The notes below the pieces were generated by a model that was given only the letters and a program-made list of their open reading frames with translations, did not search any database and was not told the DNA's origin. This document shows, piece by piece, positions 23,046-36,862 of a DNA stretch of 64,000 nt. The translations under genes were made by a program, and so were the position numbers. Origin of the DNA: Adineta ricciae (lineage: Eukaryota; Rotifera; Eurotatoria; Adinetida; Adinetidae); contig CAJNOJ010000332.1 of the NCBI GenBank assembly GCA_905250025.1, positions 40,230-104,229 on the forward strand, in the 5' to 3' direction. The stretch's first letter is position 1. Each line of letters opens with the position of its first letter.

Positions 23046-26000
23046 TTATCTCGTGATGAGTGGATTCGCTGATGGTGAACGAGAACGAGCGTTCGTTTCG
23101 ATGGGAACGAAGTTTTGACGAGCATTCGCTTTCAATCGGCCAACTTTGATAAAAACACGTTCATGAGGGAGAGTCTAAACAGAAAATATCAGTTTCTTAT
23201 GCAGAAACAAGCAAGCAATATTTACTTTTAATGTGTAAGCAACTTGTTCGTATGCAGCAGTACGTAAATCTTTTCCATTGACTTCAAGAATCAAATCTCC
23301 GGACATCAGGCGACCGTCTTTTTCCGCCGAACTATTTTCAATCTAATTCAACAGGTTTTATTGAACATTTCATAAAGAAATCATCAACTTACAATATGAG
23401 AAATGAACACACCATGACCATGTCTCCTGCCAATGATACTGAAACCTAAATGGATAAATTTCAGTAGAAATTTGCAAAGAAAAAGTTTATCGAAATGCTT
23501 ACCCAGTCCTTTGCCGGCTTTCTTCATGAAATCAACCGTTAAAATATCGAATTTATCTTCTTCGTTGACCACTTCACCACGTAGGATGAGCATACGAACA
23601 ATATTTTTCGATTGTCGTAATGCCTGAATCGCTTCTTCATGTGTCGCAATACGTAGATCAATCGAATTAACTTCAAGAATTTGATCACCTACAACTAAAC
23701 GACCATCACGTTGAGCAGCACAACCTTCATAAATATCATGAATGATTATCCCTGACTAAAATAAAAAAAAAACAAAATGTCACTATTTATATTCAAAATC
23801 AACTTTTCCTCATGCACTATCTGACTCCTAATTGTGTTCATCTTAATCAACCTTGGGCTCGTCATGAGACATGACATATGACTATAATTGAATTCTTATA
23901 GCCTGAGGCTGGCTCGAAATTTACCAATTGCGTATCGGCACCGCCAACGACTGAAAGTCCAAGACCCAATTGTCCTCGATCGATTTCAATTAATGTTTCC
24001 TGTCCAATAACAATCGGCCGTGTACGAAGATCAACTAAATGAGAAACAATGAGGTTTTCTTTTCTGCAATTTCTCTCTACGAACTTTCATCTGTTTCGAC
24101 TTTCTTCACAACAGGCTCAAGTTTTGGTTCATTGACGACTGGACTCGGAGTGGGCGTTCGGATTGAAAGTGATGAAGACGAACTCGATGATGACATCATT
24201 GGTATATGAGATACAAATGTGCCGTTCAGGTTCTTATTCAAATCTTTTCTTTGCTTAGTCACAATGGGTAGGATGACATCAGATACGATCTGATGTTGTC
24301 GATTGTCAATTACACTAGGTGACTCAACACTTCGTTGATTAAATAAATTTTGCTTCACATCGGAGATGGAAGAAGGAATATTTCCATTGTCATTCGTTGT
24401 TTGGATTAAATTAGGCGAATGTTTGCTTTTTATAGGTTCATTATCATCAGCGAGAGCTTTAGTAGGTGGAAGAACGGATGTTGGCGTCATTCGATCAGCT
24501 TTTGAAGGAATTGCATGTTGAGGACTAATGGCATAAGGTTGTCTGAGAGCCATGGCATGAATTGCATTAGGATTTCTATGAGAAACAGATGAAGAAGTGA
24601 ACATTTTTTAAATGGATTTGTCTTTACCGAAGGATAATGAAGGTTAAATGGTCGGATTTGATTGATTTGATGACCGATGTCACGATTGAATGAGGTTTGT
24701 CGAGAAGAACTTCGTCGTTGACCTACATCCTCGAAAATGAGTAAAAAGTCTGGTTTCAATGAACAGTCTACTGACTTGAAGTAACTGATCACCAATTTGT
24801 AATCGATTATCCCGATCAAGTAATGAATTCGCCTGAATATCACAGACAAAAACCGCTAAATTCTCCGGATCTCGATGTCCGATCAATGAAAGGCCAAGCG
24901 GTTCGTTCATTTCCATTGCATTTCTCTGAATATCAACTAAAAGCACTTCGCCATTCAAATGTTTGTACTGTCGAATCAAATGGAGATTTTCATTCTGTTC
25001 TACATGCGCCGGTTGAGTTGCCGGATCCAATAAACTTTGGACAATGAAATAAATTGGCGATTTCGCTGAGCGAATGATATCCACTGCATGGTCATGCGTG
25101 GCATCACGAAGATTATAACCATTTACTTCAAGAATACGATCACCTGTCTTCAATGTACTATGCCGTCCAGCTAACGAATCAGGAATCACGTGTTTGATAA
25201 AGATTCCCGATATACATGACTCGATCGTATTTCCCGGACCGGAAAAATCCAATTTGCCTCCGACAATACTTATTCCTAAGCTTTTCACATGTTCATTACG
25301 GTAGAGAATAACAGTTCGTGCCGGTCCCCAAAGAGTTGAACATAAATTTTCGGTATCGAGAATTCTTGGAGGAGTACTTGTTTCGTCGGTGAATTCGGTA
25401 TCGAAAGCTAAGTAACTAAAAACGAGAAAAGTCATATCCTCGATGTTTTTACGCATTGGTTTTTTTTCTATTTACTCAGATGGAATCGGCGGTGAAACGA
25501 GAACTTGTTCTTTGTATTGTCTAACTTGATTTCCAGATATGTAAATAACGCTAAAACGATCAAAGATGTGTATCGAAAACAAATAAATCTCTCATCGATC
25601 TACCTAATATCTGACCCAGCTATTGACGCACGTTGGATGATTTCACATGCTTGTGCATTACTAATCTGTCTCATATTTTCATTATTAATCGATACGATAA
25701 AATCGCCTAGTTGTAAATCAGTATCCATCGTTGACAAAGATTGTATACAACAACCATTAATGCCATTATCGACCGATGCATCGACAGTTAAATCTAAATC
25801 CGAGAAGGAAATTTCTCAAACTTGTCGCAGTCGTCGACTTACTCAATTGATCAAAAGCGTTCTTTATCAAAGTTTCGCGTTCAAGGTCCATGGGCAATTC
25901 GATAACTTGTTGTTGAGCTATTGTAAGACAATGATTGGAAGACTGAGTATTAGTTGAGACAGCAGGCGATGTCATTCGCGACGATTGTTTGGAAGAAGAA

Positions 26001-29000
26001 ATGGATTTCGATGTTTGATGATTATTAATGGCTAACTCGTCTAATTGATTTTTCTCATCGACCATACACACAGTTTCATTCTTAACATCTGCAGATTGTA
26101 CTGTCGTTTTCGGCAAATATCGATTTGATAATGAAGATGAACGAATCAAATTAGTATCATCACTACTTAAATCAGCCTAGAAGCAGAAAAGAAAGTCATT
26201 TACTTTACTTATCCTTGCTCTTGTCAAGTTAAGTAGAAGGTCAACATATTGATGTTATAAACAACTAATCTTTATCAACGAAATCATTAGGAAGAACGGG
26301 ATTAAGATCGATATGTCAATTATAATTAACTTAAATGCAAACAGACATAGACGAACTGGCTAATTATATTAATGAATGACGAGAAAATCTCAGAATATCT
26401 ATGTCGATGTCTAGGTAAACTAAAAGTAAGCCGTAAGATTGTCATCGACGCTTTGTTGTGCTCATTTCGAATTAAATACGGAAGAGAAATGAGTATGTGT
26501 CAATAGAATGCAACGATATGAATATTTAACAGAGTACTTTTTTCTTTTGTGTAGCTATTCTGGAATGTCATTTTCTTTTTTTAGTAACGAGAAAGTGATT
26601 TAGAGAAATTCAATTGAATATGAACGTTATAATTAATCAAAATACCTTTGTTCTATCGGCCTGATTTCCGTTGGAATATCGAAAACAGTTCGGCGTTTTC
26701 TTCTTCTCTCTTTTAGTGTAAATTCTCTCGAGACTTCCTCTTCGCGTCTTTCATTTTGTCACCAGCGGTGTGAACTTCTCTTTCATCTTGTTTGTAGACT
26801 CCTGTGGGAACAAACATACAGCAATCAAATTTTCTTCATTAGCACTATTATTCCCCATTGAGTATTCGATATCTTGTGCTTAAACAAACAAAATGTTCTG
26901 AAATGTACTCACTTCATTAAAGCATGACTTCGATTCGAATTTGTTGGTTGACGAACGCTTCGAATACTTTCGTTGTTTCTCGCGAGAACTCGTCGCGTCG
27001 TATGAATGGCGAGATCGAGAGAGACGTTTCGTCGACAAATGACTGGTATTGGAATTCGTTGGTATTGTGGGAGACACCATCGATTGTCGAGCGAATTTCG
27101 CAGGTGAAACTGTTAATGGACTTCGTAGTCGATCCAACGATCGATGAAATATGAGTGACGATGTGAAGAGAAGATGATCTGACTGAAATTGGATGAATTC
27201 GGGAAGATTAATCCTAGTTGGTGGTGATAAATTCGATGTTGATGAAGAAAGATTTTCGTTCTTGATTAGAAAAGTTCTTTGTGGAGTTTTCTGCTGTTGA
27301 GTAACACGTTGTTCGACGTGATGATTTGCATCATTTTTCACTAATAACGTTTCCGTGTAGTCATGTCGAGTGAGAATCGCTGGTGCAGAGAGCGCGATTC
27401 CGGGCGAGACAGCTAGTTTATCTTTTACAGATCGATGGCTTGAAGCCGAACGCTAAAATTGATTTAAAGAAAAACGTTTTTCTTACAATAACTAATCTTT
27501 TGTGATTAGATCCCTGAAGAGTTCACCGAAAACAAATCAATAGTTTGTTTTTTGATTATGCTTAACCGAGAAGAAAAGCTATGTAAACACGACATGATTC
27601 TCATTAGAACGGAAAAAAAAGAAAACTCAATTCAATGAAAACAACATATTATTCTCGGCTGATCTATTTGCGTCTTAGAGGTTAACTAAGCACAACAAAT
27701 TCACTTTACCTTGTGGCTATTCCGAATTTCGGCGGATGTCTTACTCTTGTTGATTCGAGAAACACGCCGATTCAGTTGACTGCTTTGTTCGCTATCAGTT
27801 GTCATTTTATCGTCATTATCATTCTTAAACTTCGGATAGGGTAAAGGCTTGGATATACTGAGTTTCACGGGACCTTTCGGAGTGGATTTCAAAATTTTGA
27901 TAACTTCGTCGAGATTCATATTTTCGAGTATGATATCATTGACAGCGACTAGACGATCACCAGGAACAATTCGTCCATCAAGTTGTGCCACCCCGCCTGG
28001 GACTAATGCTCGGATAACAATCACCGGTGAGAAACTTGGATTCGATGGATCTTGATAATCGAGAACAGAGAAGCCAAGGCCGTTTTCTGTTTTGATTAAC
28101 TCAATGTTTAAGATCGACGTGGACCATAAGGCTAAATTGGAAATGACTTCTAATGAACGTGTTTTTGTGATTCGAAGGAAAGACCCATTAGTGGAGTCTA
28201 ATGTTCCTAAACTTTTGGCTTTGACAACGATTTCTGTTGTTTTGCCGAATGAGATTGAGCGTGAACGCTTCGAGGATAATTTCGGACTGGTTTCATCAGA
28301 TTCGGGTTGAAGTTTTCGACGAGCACAAACTAGTTTGATCTGATGCTTAATACGTTTGAGGATTTCAATGACGTGAATATGATTTTTTCCATACAAAATC
28401 TGATTGTTAATCTTGAAAACGAAAGAAATGATTTCTAAACCGAGAGCTCAATAGATTTTCTTACTTCGAGGAGTTCATCACCGGATTTCAGAGTTCCTTG
28501 TCGTTCAACGATTCCATCAGACAAAAGCGTTCGAATGTAATGATGTGCTCCAACTTCTTCGCCATTTTCCACATCAATTGTGCCTTCAAGTGTTATGCCG
28601 AGATTACCATTATCGGGTTTGTAAAGATCAACAATAAGAATTTCATAATTATTTCCTAGACTTTTCATCCATTTCTGATGAAGTTGATCGTTAAGATTCA
28701 GTTGATTTTGAAGATCGACTTTTTCTTCGATCGCTTGAGAAGATTCTAACGCTAAAACAACAAACACACCCTGTGTTCAGCGAATTCGTTCTAAACACAA
28801 CTCAATCATTTACATATCATTTCTTTGATTTTTTCATATTTGACACCATCGATATAACGTCGAACTTTCAATCGTACCGAAGCACTGGTATTTTGTAGCA
28901 AATAAAGTGCTTGAACATTGGAAAAGCCATTTAATGATTGATCATTCACTTCAATGATTTGATCACCTATCGCCAGACGACCATCTCTTGAACATACACT

Positions 29001-30940
29001 TCCTTCAGCAATTTCACGAATGAATATTCCAGCAATGGCATCTGCGAAGAAGAAAGAAATCGAATCGTAATAGCATTTGTTTAGTTAACATAAATCAATC
29101 AGGGGATGTTTACGGAATGACTACAGATGTTTAACGAATGATCGATGCGAAAGTTTTTCGAATCAATTCCTTCCATCTGGAAACGCGAAAGGCTATTTGA
29201 GAAGATCTCGCTTCGATGTCATTGATGATATCGATCGAGGATAAATATGCGGCTAATTGTTTCCAAATAACTCTATAAATCCGAAGATATAATCATTGTC
29301 ATAACATCTGTTTAGCTGACAGCGACTAACTTCATACAGACATTCTCTAACTCGATGTCAATAAATGTCGCGCATACATCGTTATATTTACCATTATTCG
29401 TCGAATCGGGACTGACATATCCGGCCACGGTGATACCTAATCCATCATCGCCTTTTTCAAGTGTAACATCCAGAATTTCTGTTCCATCTTCAGATTGACA
29501 CTAAATATATTGATATAATCAAATAACAACATAAGTACGAAGGGAAACGAGACAAATGACTCGATGGTTATCTATTCAGCGCTTACGAAAGCAACATTTC
29601 AACATGAAGACGAGAGAAAAAGAAAATCTCGAAGATTAACAATCGACAATCGTTTTGTACTATCCGTCTCCGCATATTTATTATGTGAATACACGATTCT
29701 TTTTTTCTCTTCTTTCATATTATTTCCCCACTAGTAAAGCAACCTGTCATGCTCGTAGTCTATGTAAAGACCCTTCAGTCGAGTATGATGAAGAGTGAAA
29801 AGAAGAAAGTGCCCAAGAGACTTGAAGAATGAATGAAGAAAACGGAAAGAATACTAAATAGGAAAGAAAATATACATACACTATAAGCTAGAGTGAGAAA
29901 AACATAACATGTAAACGCTTTTATGTTGCTCTTAATTAGTTGTTCCCTTTTCTCCCTTATTCAAGTGCCGAGAGACAAAGGAAAGAAACGAACGAACGAA
30001 CCTGTTCGAGCAGATTATCAAGGATTTTTTCTAAATTATGATTGCTTTCCAACAATCGTTCAGTCCGTAAAATGATTTTATGTTGAGAATTGCTGATAAT
30101 TCCGTCATTATCGAGACCCATTGATGACGAAGGATTTCTTGAATGAGTTTGAGTTTCTGATGTCACTGAAGGACGTTGAGAGATTGATGGTGAACTACTA
30201 CTTGCTGTTTGCGGTTCCCGAACACTCCGTGCTATAACTACGCGAACTTGTTCGGGACATTGTCGAAGTATTCCTGCAACTTGTTCTGCACTCATGCCTC
30301 GAACATAAACATGATTGATTTGAAATAAGTGATCACCCGTACGAATACGACCATCCTATAATAAGACGAAAAGCAAATCAAACAATAACGGATATAAAAG
30401 GATTCTTGGATATATATTGCTCATCGAATCGGCTAATATGACAACGCAAATGACTGCTTGTCTTTCTCATCTTTGCTATTTCTGTCTCTTCATTTTTCTG
30501 TTCTTCTTCCTTGGAAAAGATATACGCATACTATCCTACTAGCTATCATTCATTAAGCAAATTTATTTTCTGACTTCTTTTCTTCTTTTTTTTCCTCTAT
30601 CTATGTTTTCTTTGCGTTTTTCTTCTTCTCCTCTTGTCTTTTACTCTGTCGATTAGAAAAGCAGCTGGAAGTGGAAGAAGCTCGCTTTTTGCGTAATCAC
30701 GGTTTGAAATCAACGTACTTTGTCCGAAATCGAACCAGGCACTATAGCTTTGACGACCACACCCGTTGACTTATTGCCGCTTATTCCAAAGCCAAGTCCG
30801 GTGCCGTCGTTGGATAATTCGACAACTTCAATTTGTGTCCACAATGTATTTAGCTGAAAATAAAACAAATTAATTGCACTCAAGTATATTTATCTAAGGA
30901 ATTTATCGGCATGTCTATCAATCATTATCCTTACCACCAT
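23046..30940 (-). CDS. multi-PDZ scaffold protein, MPDZ/PATJ-like (about nine PDZ domains)
   Basis: Long multi-exon gene. In transcript order the PDZ carboxylate-binding loops are GLGFGISG (30790), GLGITVAG (29430), NLGITLEG (28610), GLGFSVLD (28075), a divergent fifth domain without a clear loop (25800-25600), SLGISIVGG (25270), PLGLSLIG (24890), GLGLSVVGG (23960) and GLGFSIIGR (23445). Most are followed by the usual GDxxLEVN stretch. Ser-rich linkers occur at 27340-26880, 26150-25900 and 24604-24090. Domain seven stops at GDQLLQ and passes into a linker, so it lacks its last helix and strand. Multi-PDZ scaffolds of this type organise apical junction or signalling complexes by binding C-terminal peptides. 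No L27 domain is seen. The start is uncertain: ATG at 30940 opens a 6-nt exon spliced to [13 protein letters not shown], and an upstream exon may exist. Stop TAA is at 23046. Two genes instead of one remain possible, as some introns exceed 400 bp. Confidence 0.82.
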
Positions 30941-32035
30941 GTCGACGTAAAAGGGCGCCGACAAGATCGAAATACAGCTGTGTCCATCATTAGTTGACGT
31001 TGACACAACCGCATGAGACTAATCAAAACTAATAGTNGGTTGTAACGACGCGCGTACGCTCGCTCTTACAAGAACAAAAATTGATTCGACGACGCGAAAA
31101 GAATTATTATTTGTAAATCATCTCTTTCTTGTGCTTTCTACACACATTTCCGTCATCAGCGACGAATAGAACATATATGTTTATTGCCATTGAAGGCCAT
31201 TAGAAACTCGTCAACAACTCGAGAAATTTCATGGCAATTTGCCGAATCAATAATCAAAAACAACTTACATATTTACAAGTCTATCTGATTGAGTATCTTA
31301 AGCGAAAAATTACATCGATATGAAAATAATGATGCTCGTAGAGAAGAAAATTGTTGAAACAATACGACTAATTTGTCTAATAGATTAAATACTATTCTCC
31401 GGAATCGATGACACGATGTCGCCGACGTTCTTTTCAAATTATAAGCGATTATTAGGGTTAATAAGAGAGCGAGGAAACGAGAAGTACATAGAGTTGTATG
31501 AAACAGTTGACTATTATCGTAATAACTTTGGAATTAAAGAACAACCTTGAACCGGAGCACTATTTTTCCCGTTGAAGAAGTCTTGTCAAGGAGATAATGA
31601 ATTATTCAAAACTTTTCAAAAGAAATTGCGACAAATTCTTCTATTAATATAAATATGTATGAAATCATTTTAATCTAATACTAGTTTTCCCTCACACACA
31701 CATATATACATATATATAGATGAGAGAAAAGAGTATGTTTATTTTCAAAATAGATCATATTTCTTACCACATAATTGAAACATGATGGTTGATATACACA
31801 GAGAAAAGAATGTATGATGGAATATATTTCTTGCTTAGAAGATATAACGGATTAGAAATCGATTATGACAAGTTCTTCTTCAGAAGAAAAATGACGAGCC
31901 ATTTTGTTTACCATTCTATCGTTCACGATCGTTTTATTGGATAGACAGAACGAACAAATCAACGTAGAGCAAAACGATGATGAAAAACTCGATTTCGGTT
32001 TTTTTTTGTCGAGAAAAAGTCAAATACAAGCAGAG
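30941..32035. other. divergent intergenic region with a single-N join
   Basis: About 1.1 kb between the divergently transcribed PDZ-scaffold and AASDH-like genes, so it should hold both promoters. A single N at 31037 marks an assembly uncertainty. A short frame before 30940 (about 31022-30941) could be an additional PDZ-gene exon. A frame at 31904-32035 upstream of the AASDH ATG has no in-frame ATG and is left out of that gene. Confidence 0.5.
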
Positions 32036-35000
32036 ATGGTGTTCAAAACAGTTTGGCAATGGATTTCCAGTCAGAATTCTTCAAATTCAATGAATAAGAA
32101 TATTGCTATCAGACACTATCAGGAAAATCTTCTTGCACCGATGAAAAGTCTGACTTATACAGAAATGATGAAACTTGCCGATGAAGTAAATCGACACTCA
32201 ACTGAATCCTTTCGATATATTTGTTGCATTTAGATATGTAAACAAATCTTGAATTTAAATATTCACGAGCAACTGATTGTTCTCGATAGGGAAGAGACAT
32301 ATTTAACAATTCCATTGCTCCTAGGGTTAGAATTGTCGACATTGGTGGAAACCAAGGCTATCTTGTCTTTCATTCGCAGAATTCTTCAGTCGAGGAACGC
32401 ATTTTTCATTTGTAATTCTAATTGGCCTGAAAATATGTTGCGAAACGTTCTCCTGCAATTGAATCCATCACTATTTATTTATCAACGTCAGAACGAAGTG
32501 AATTTCCTTATCACTGTCAACGTTCGTTTCTTTTTTCTCTATTCTATTATTTCAGAATAGCATTTACCAGCAGATATTTCATCATGCTACACTGTCAAAT
32601 CGGATTTTCCTTGATGAAACAATTAACTTCGTTCAGAATTTCAACACGATTTCCTATCCGGACATCGCCTATGTTGTTGCTTCATCAGGTAACAGCGAAA
32701 TTGATGTGTTGTTCGTTGCGAGAGAGGAAAACAGGCACGAGATTGTGAAAGTTAATAATTCTGTTCAATGAACTGATAAAAAATTTGTCATAACGAAATG
32801 ATTTTATATAACATGAAAGTTCATACAGATAAGCATTCATTGAATTTCAATAGGCTCAACGGGTATTCCGAAATTAATCTATGTATCGCATCAGTGTATC
32901 TTGCCAAACTTAATTCAATTAAGGTAAACACGCTTTTTCTCCGAGAAACTTGACCACGTTCGGATTTATAGATCGGTATTCGACGTGACGAAAGATGATT
33001 GTTTATTTCGTTCAACACCGTTGACATTTGATCCGTCGTTTATTGATATATTTCTCGCTGTACATTCCGGCGCATGTCTTTGTACATTTTCCGCGGATAT
33101 TCGTCGGAATCCAAAGATGATTTCCTCAGTATTCGATCAAAGTCAATGCACAATCGCACAAGTAATACATCCTCTCACCAAAACGATCGTTTGCTGAAGG
33201 AATTCTTTCAGATGACGCCGAGTTTTTTTCGTCAAATCGCTCCACATTGCAATATTTTACAGTTGAAAACCTTAGTCCTCGGCGGTGAACCTTTTTCTTT
33301 CCGAGAAAATTCAATCATTCATCAAATGGTTCAACTCAACAAACGTGTGATCAACATCTACGGTTTAACTGAGATGTCATGCTGGGCATCCTATCATCTA
33401 CTGAATAGAACTGATCTTCAGTAAGAATTTCTCTCTTGTTTGGCTTACCTTTCACATTCTTAGTCTTCAAGACGCGATCAAATTCCATTAGGCAAACCAT
33501 TGGATGAGACAGCGTTACTCCTCCAACCGTATCTCGATGATCCAACACGAACTGATTGTTATCAAATAGTATTAGGTGAGATTGAATTGATCTTTTTTTC
33601 TTGTTGCGAAGAAAAGAGAATCCAGTTTAGAAAGTCAAACCCGTTGGACACGAATCGGAACGGAGCGGAAATTCCGGTTCGAAACTGATGACTTGATTCG
33701 TTATGATTCATCCAGCGATGAAATGTTTTACCTCGGAAGAAGAACATTGACAGTGAAGCGGCTTGGTGTCATGATTAGTCTTGAATCCATTGAACAAGTA
33801 AGAACATTTCCATCTAATTATATCCTTCTGCATGCTCACTGGTATGGATAAGAAAAGTGCACTTAGCAGATTAAAAATAGAGGCTTTTGTTGTGAACATT
33901 TACAAAGATCATTTCTATGAATGGAATTAAATCAGTCTGCTTAATGATGCCATTACCTGTTGACACTCTCAAGAGACTAAGAATTCAACGTAGACATCTT
34001 CTATTTATAGATTTGGGATTTCAGGTTGCTCATCAATCAAATCTGCTTGATCAATGTGCGTGTTTTATGTTGAATGAAAACTTCTTAGTTCTTCTTTGTA
34101 AATTCAAAACGGAAGAACGAGTTGATCAGCTCGAGAGATTTCTGAAAAGTTGTTTAACGGAGCATTTTCAACCGAATCGAATCGTTGTGATTGAACATGA
34201 TCTGCCGTTGAATACGAATGGGAAAATTGATCGAGAAAAATTACAATCAGTGTATGAAAATACTGTCGAAAAGACGAAAAATAGTACCGTGGAGGAGATT
34301 TGGCAGGTGAGAAGAAGGAAAAGTTTATTTGTTGTAGTTTTTCGTTGGATATTTTAGAATCTTTTGAGAAAACTTCCGGAAAATAATGCGAGTTTCATCT
34401 CGGATGGTGGAAATTCGTTGCTAGCATTGACTTTTATTGAACAAATCAAACAAGTTTACTCGACAATTGATTCAGCTTATCTGTTCGACCTTGTTCTCCA
34501 TAAAACATTTGAAGATGTAGCCAAATACATAGCCAACCCTCAAGAAGAGAAGAAAACCGAATATTTTTCTTCATCTTTACCAATCAATGCAATTCCACAG
34601 TCAAATCTCAATCAAATTTGGTCAATTCAACGCTGTTCAAAAGTTTTTCTACACGATAATCACCATCCTATGCAATTCTATTCATCGTGTTTCGAACAAT
34701 CATCAATTTCTACTCAATCATTGATCTTATCTTGGAAATGTTCGATGATGAAATGTATCGATGCATCTCCACTAATAGTTTTACTTGACAATCAACGAGA
34801 ATATGTCATTATTGGATCTCATGCAGGTTTAATTAATGCTTATCTAATCAGCAATGGCGAACTCCAATGGTCATTTCAAGCAAATGATCGAATCGAAGCC
34901 AGTGCAACTCTTTCACGAAATGGACTATTTGTTCTTATCGGTAAGGTCCCTTCCGGCGTTCGAATTCGGCTCAGAACTGGTTGTTTCTAGGTGATTACAG

Positions 35001-35920
35001 CGGATTATTGTACGTAATTCATTGTTCGAATGGTGAACTTTATTCGACGTATCAATGTGAAGGATTGATCAAGACAATACCTTGTATCCATTCGTTACTT
35101 GATCTGGTATATGTCGGTGCGCATGACCAATATCTTCACGCCATTCAAATTCAAGTATTTGTCTTTCGAATGATCTGAGTTTCTGATTAATAGTGAAATT
35201 TTAGGAAAATTCATCGAAATGTATGTGGAAATTCGGCTTGAAGAGCAGTTGTGCTTCGTCTCCACAATTATCTGCAGATAACACGCGACTTTATGTTGCG
35301 ACTCTAGCCGGAGATGTGTTCGCTTTTCAATCAAATGATGGAACTATGTTATGGAAACGTTCCTTGACCAAACCAATCTTTTCAACAATAGCCATCTGGA
35401 AAGAAAGATTCCTCTTAGTAGGATGTGTTGACCAAAAGCTTTACTGCTTGACTTGTGAGACTGGTGAACAGGTATGGATCCTTTATCTATAAACAATCTT
35501 TTTCGCAAAGAAGATATTTCACTTTGTTAACTATTCTAGAAATGGACGTTTGAAACGAATGGTCCAATCTTTTCCTCTCCATGTCTATTCGGTGATAAAC
35601 TATTTATCGGCTGCCATGATGAATTTCTCTACGCAGTCAACTTGTCAAATGAACAGCAAGGTGTCTTAGAGTGGAAATGTCGGTTTCCATCAATGATCTA
35701 TGCTTCGCCGTTCGTGTTCGATCATGGCCGAATGCTGATTGTTGGCTCAACAAACGGATGTCTACGTGCATTGAGTAGTCAAACAGGTGAAATTTTATGT
35801 GAAATATACATTCCCGGTGAAGGACTTTTTTCTTCACCAATTTGTTATCGTGATCATGTTATTGTTGGTTCTCGTGATGATTATTTATATTGTTATACAT
35901 TTCACCCTTCCCCAAAGTGA
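32036..35920 (+). CDS. AASDH: AASDH/ACSF4-type acyl-AMP ligase with carrier site and PQQ beta-propeller
   Basis: About twelve short exons with introns of 40-150 bp. The adenylation domain comes first: the phosphate loop SSGSTGIPKLIYVSH, split by the intron ending near 32852; LTFDPSFIDIFLAVHSGA (33020-33075); GGEPF; NIYGLTEMSCWA (33350-33390); YLGRRTLTVKRLG; and the lysine motif NTNGKIDRE (34210-34235). Next is a carrier-like segment with the phosphopantetheine Ser in SDGGNSLLAL (34402-34431), then a PQQ-type propeller with repeated GxxxxxL and W/SS elements (VIIGSHAGLINAY, VYVGAHDQYLHAI, LLVGCVDQKLYCL, LFIGCHDEFLYAV, VIVGSRDDYLYCY), ending at 35920. This domain order is that of animal AASDH (U26), an NRPS-like protein. 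The ATG at 32036 starts just before the usual N-terminal helix. The TGD of motif A7 reads TDD here (about 33690). Confidence 0.9.
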
Positions 35921-36002
35921 AATGTTCAGCGAATGTATTGATCGTGTTTGATATTGAAAATAAACAAAGGATTCGTTCGAATTCTACTATAAGAAGGAAA
36001 GA

Positions 36003-36862
36003 ATGAATAAGACAACGTTGATGAAACCATACAGAATACGAAAGATAAATATGGATCGATTAACTCATGCGAGTCTCAAAGAAGCATCGAAGAGTTGTTC
36101 GAGTCAATATTTCGGTTTTCTTTCGCGGTAGGAAATATTATATGGATGTGAAAAGTCGTGAAGATGCGTTTGTTCTCGATGCGAATACGCCCGTTTAGGA
36201 TTTGTTACCGAAGAAAACAGTAAGTTAACGCAAATACGCTGGTTTCACTGCAGACTTTATTTAGAAATTTGTGTTCGGAGCGACTAACAAACAACATGCG
36301 GACAAACATAGTTTTCAATACAAACCGAAACAGCTTGAGGTAATTTCAACAAAAATCTTACGGACATACGATCAAATATTGATTCTTAGGCAACGTTGCC
36401 TAGTCCTGAAAAACAAATGTACCGTGAAGAACTTCAATTTCATATGCGTTCATACAGTCTTCTGGTAAGAAGAACAAAACAGATGAATTCGATTCACTTT
36501 GTTGTGAAATCTTCTAGGGAAAGGAAAACCCTAAACTGTGCGATGCTCCATTACGATCAAAACGTCAATCCAGCTCGTTAAATGTACCTAGACGTCAAAT
36601 TCGATTAAGATCGTCGCTGAAGCTTTCCCGAGATGAACGAGATCATTTAATTGGCAATACAGCAGATATTTTCGCATCGATGGTCAAATCACGACGTTCC
36701 TTAATCTTTCATTTTAGTCAACGGTCGGATATTGTTGATACGAAAACTGTATCAAAACAAAGCAAAAATTCCTCGAACAAATTCTTTCTCATCAAATCTC
36801 ATTTTCCTCTTCTAATCAAAGACACACAACTGTCCACTGATAAGCAAAGGTCTTCAATGTGA
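36003..36862 (+). CDS. small basic protein, unknown (tentative multi-exon model)
   Basis: Clear splice-bounded coding blocks lie at 36265-36339 (KFVFGATNKQHADKHSFQY), 36391-36462 (ATLPSPEKQMYREELQF) and 36518-36862, which ends SMVKSRRSLIFHFSQ...DKQRSSM and stop. They join in frame. The product would be about 200 residues, rich in Lys, Arg and Ser, without signal peptide or recognised domain. The 5' end is unresolved: the first block (about 36003-36126) joins the next only with a phase problem from the ATG at 36003, so either another start exon exists or the frame is broken. It lies just downstream of the AASDH-like gene on the same strand. Function unknown. Confidence 0.45.

Noticed and set aside
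31904..32035. Extension of the AASDH-like gene upstream of 32036
   Set aside because: No in-frame ATG, and the alternative ATG at 31891 ends in a stop after 17 codons; homologous N-termini start near WQWISSQ, just after the ATG at 32036.
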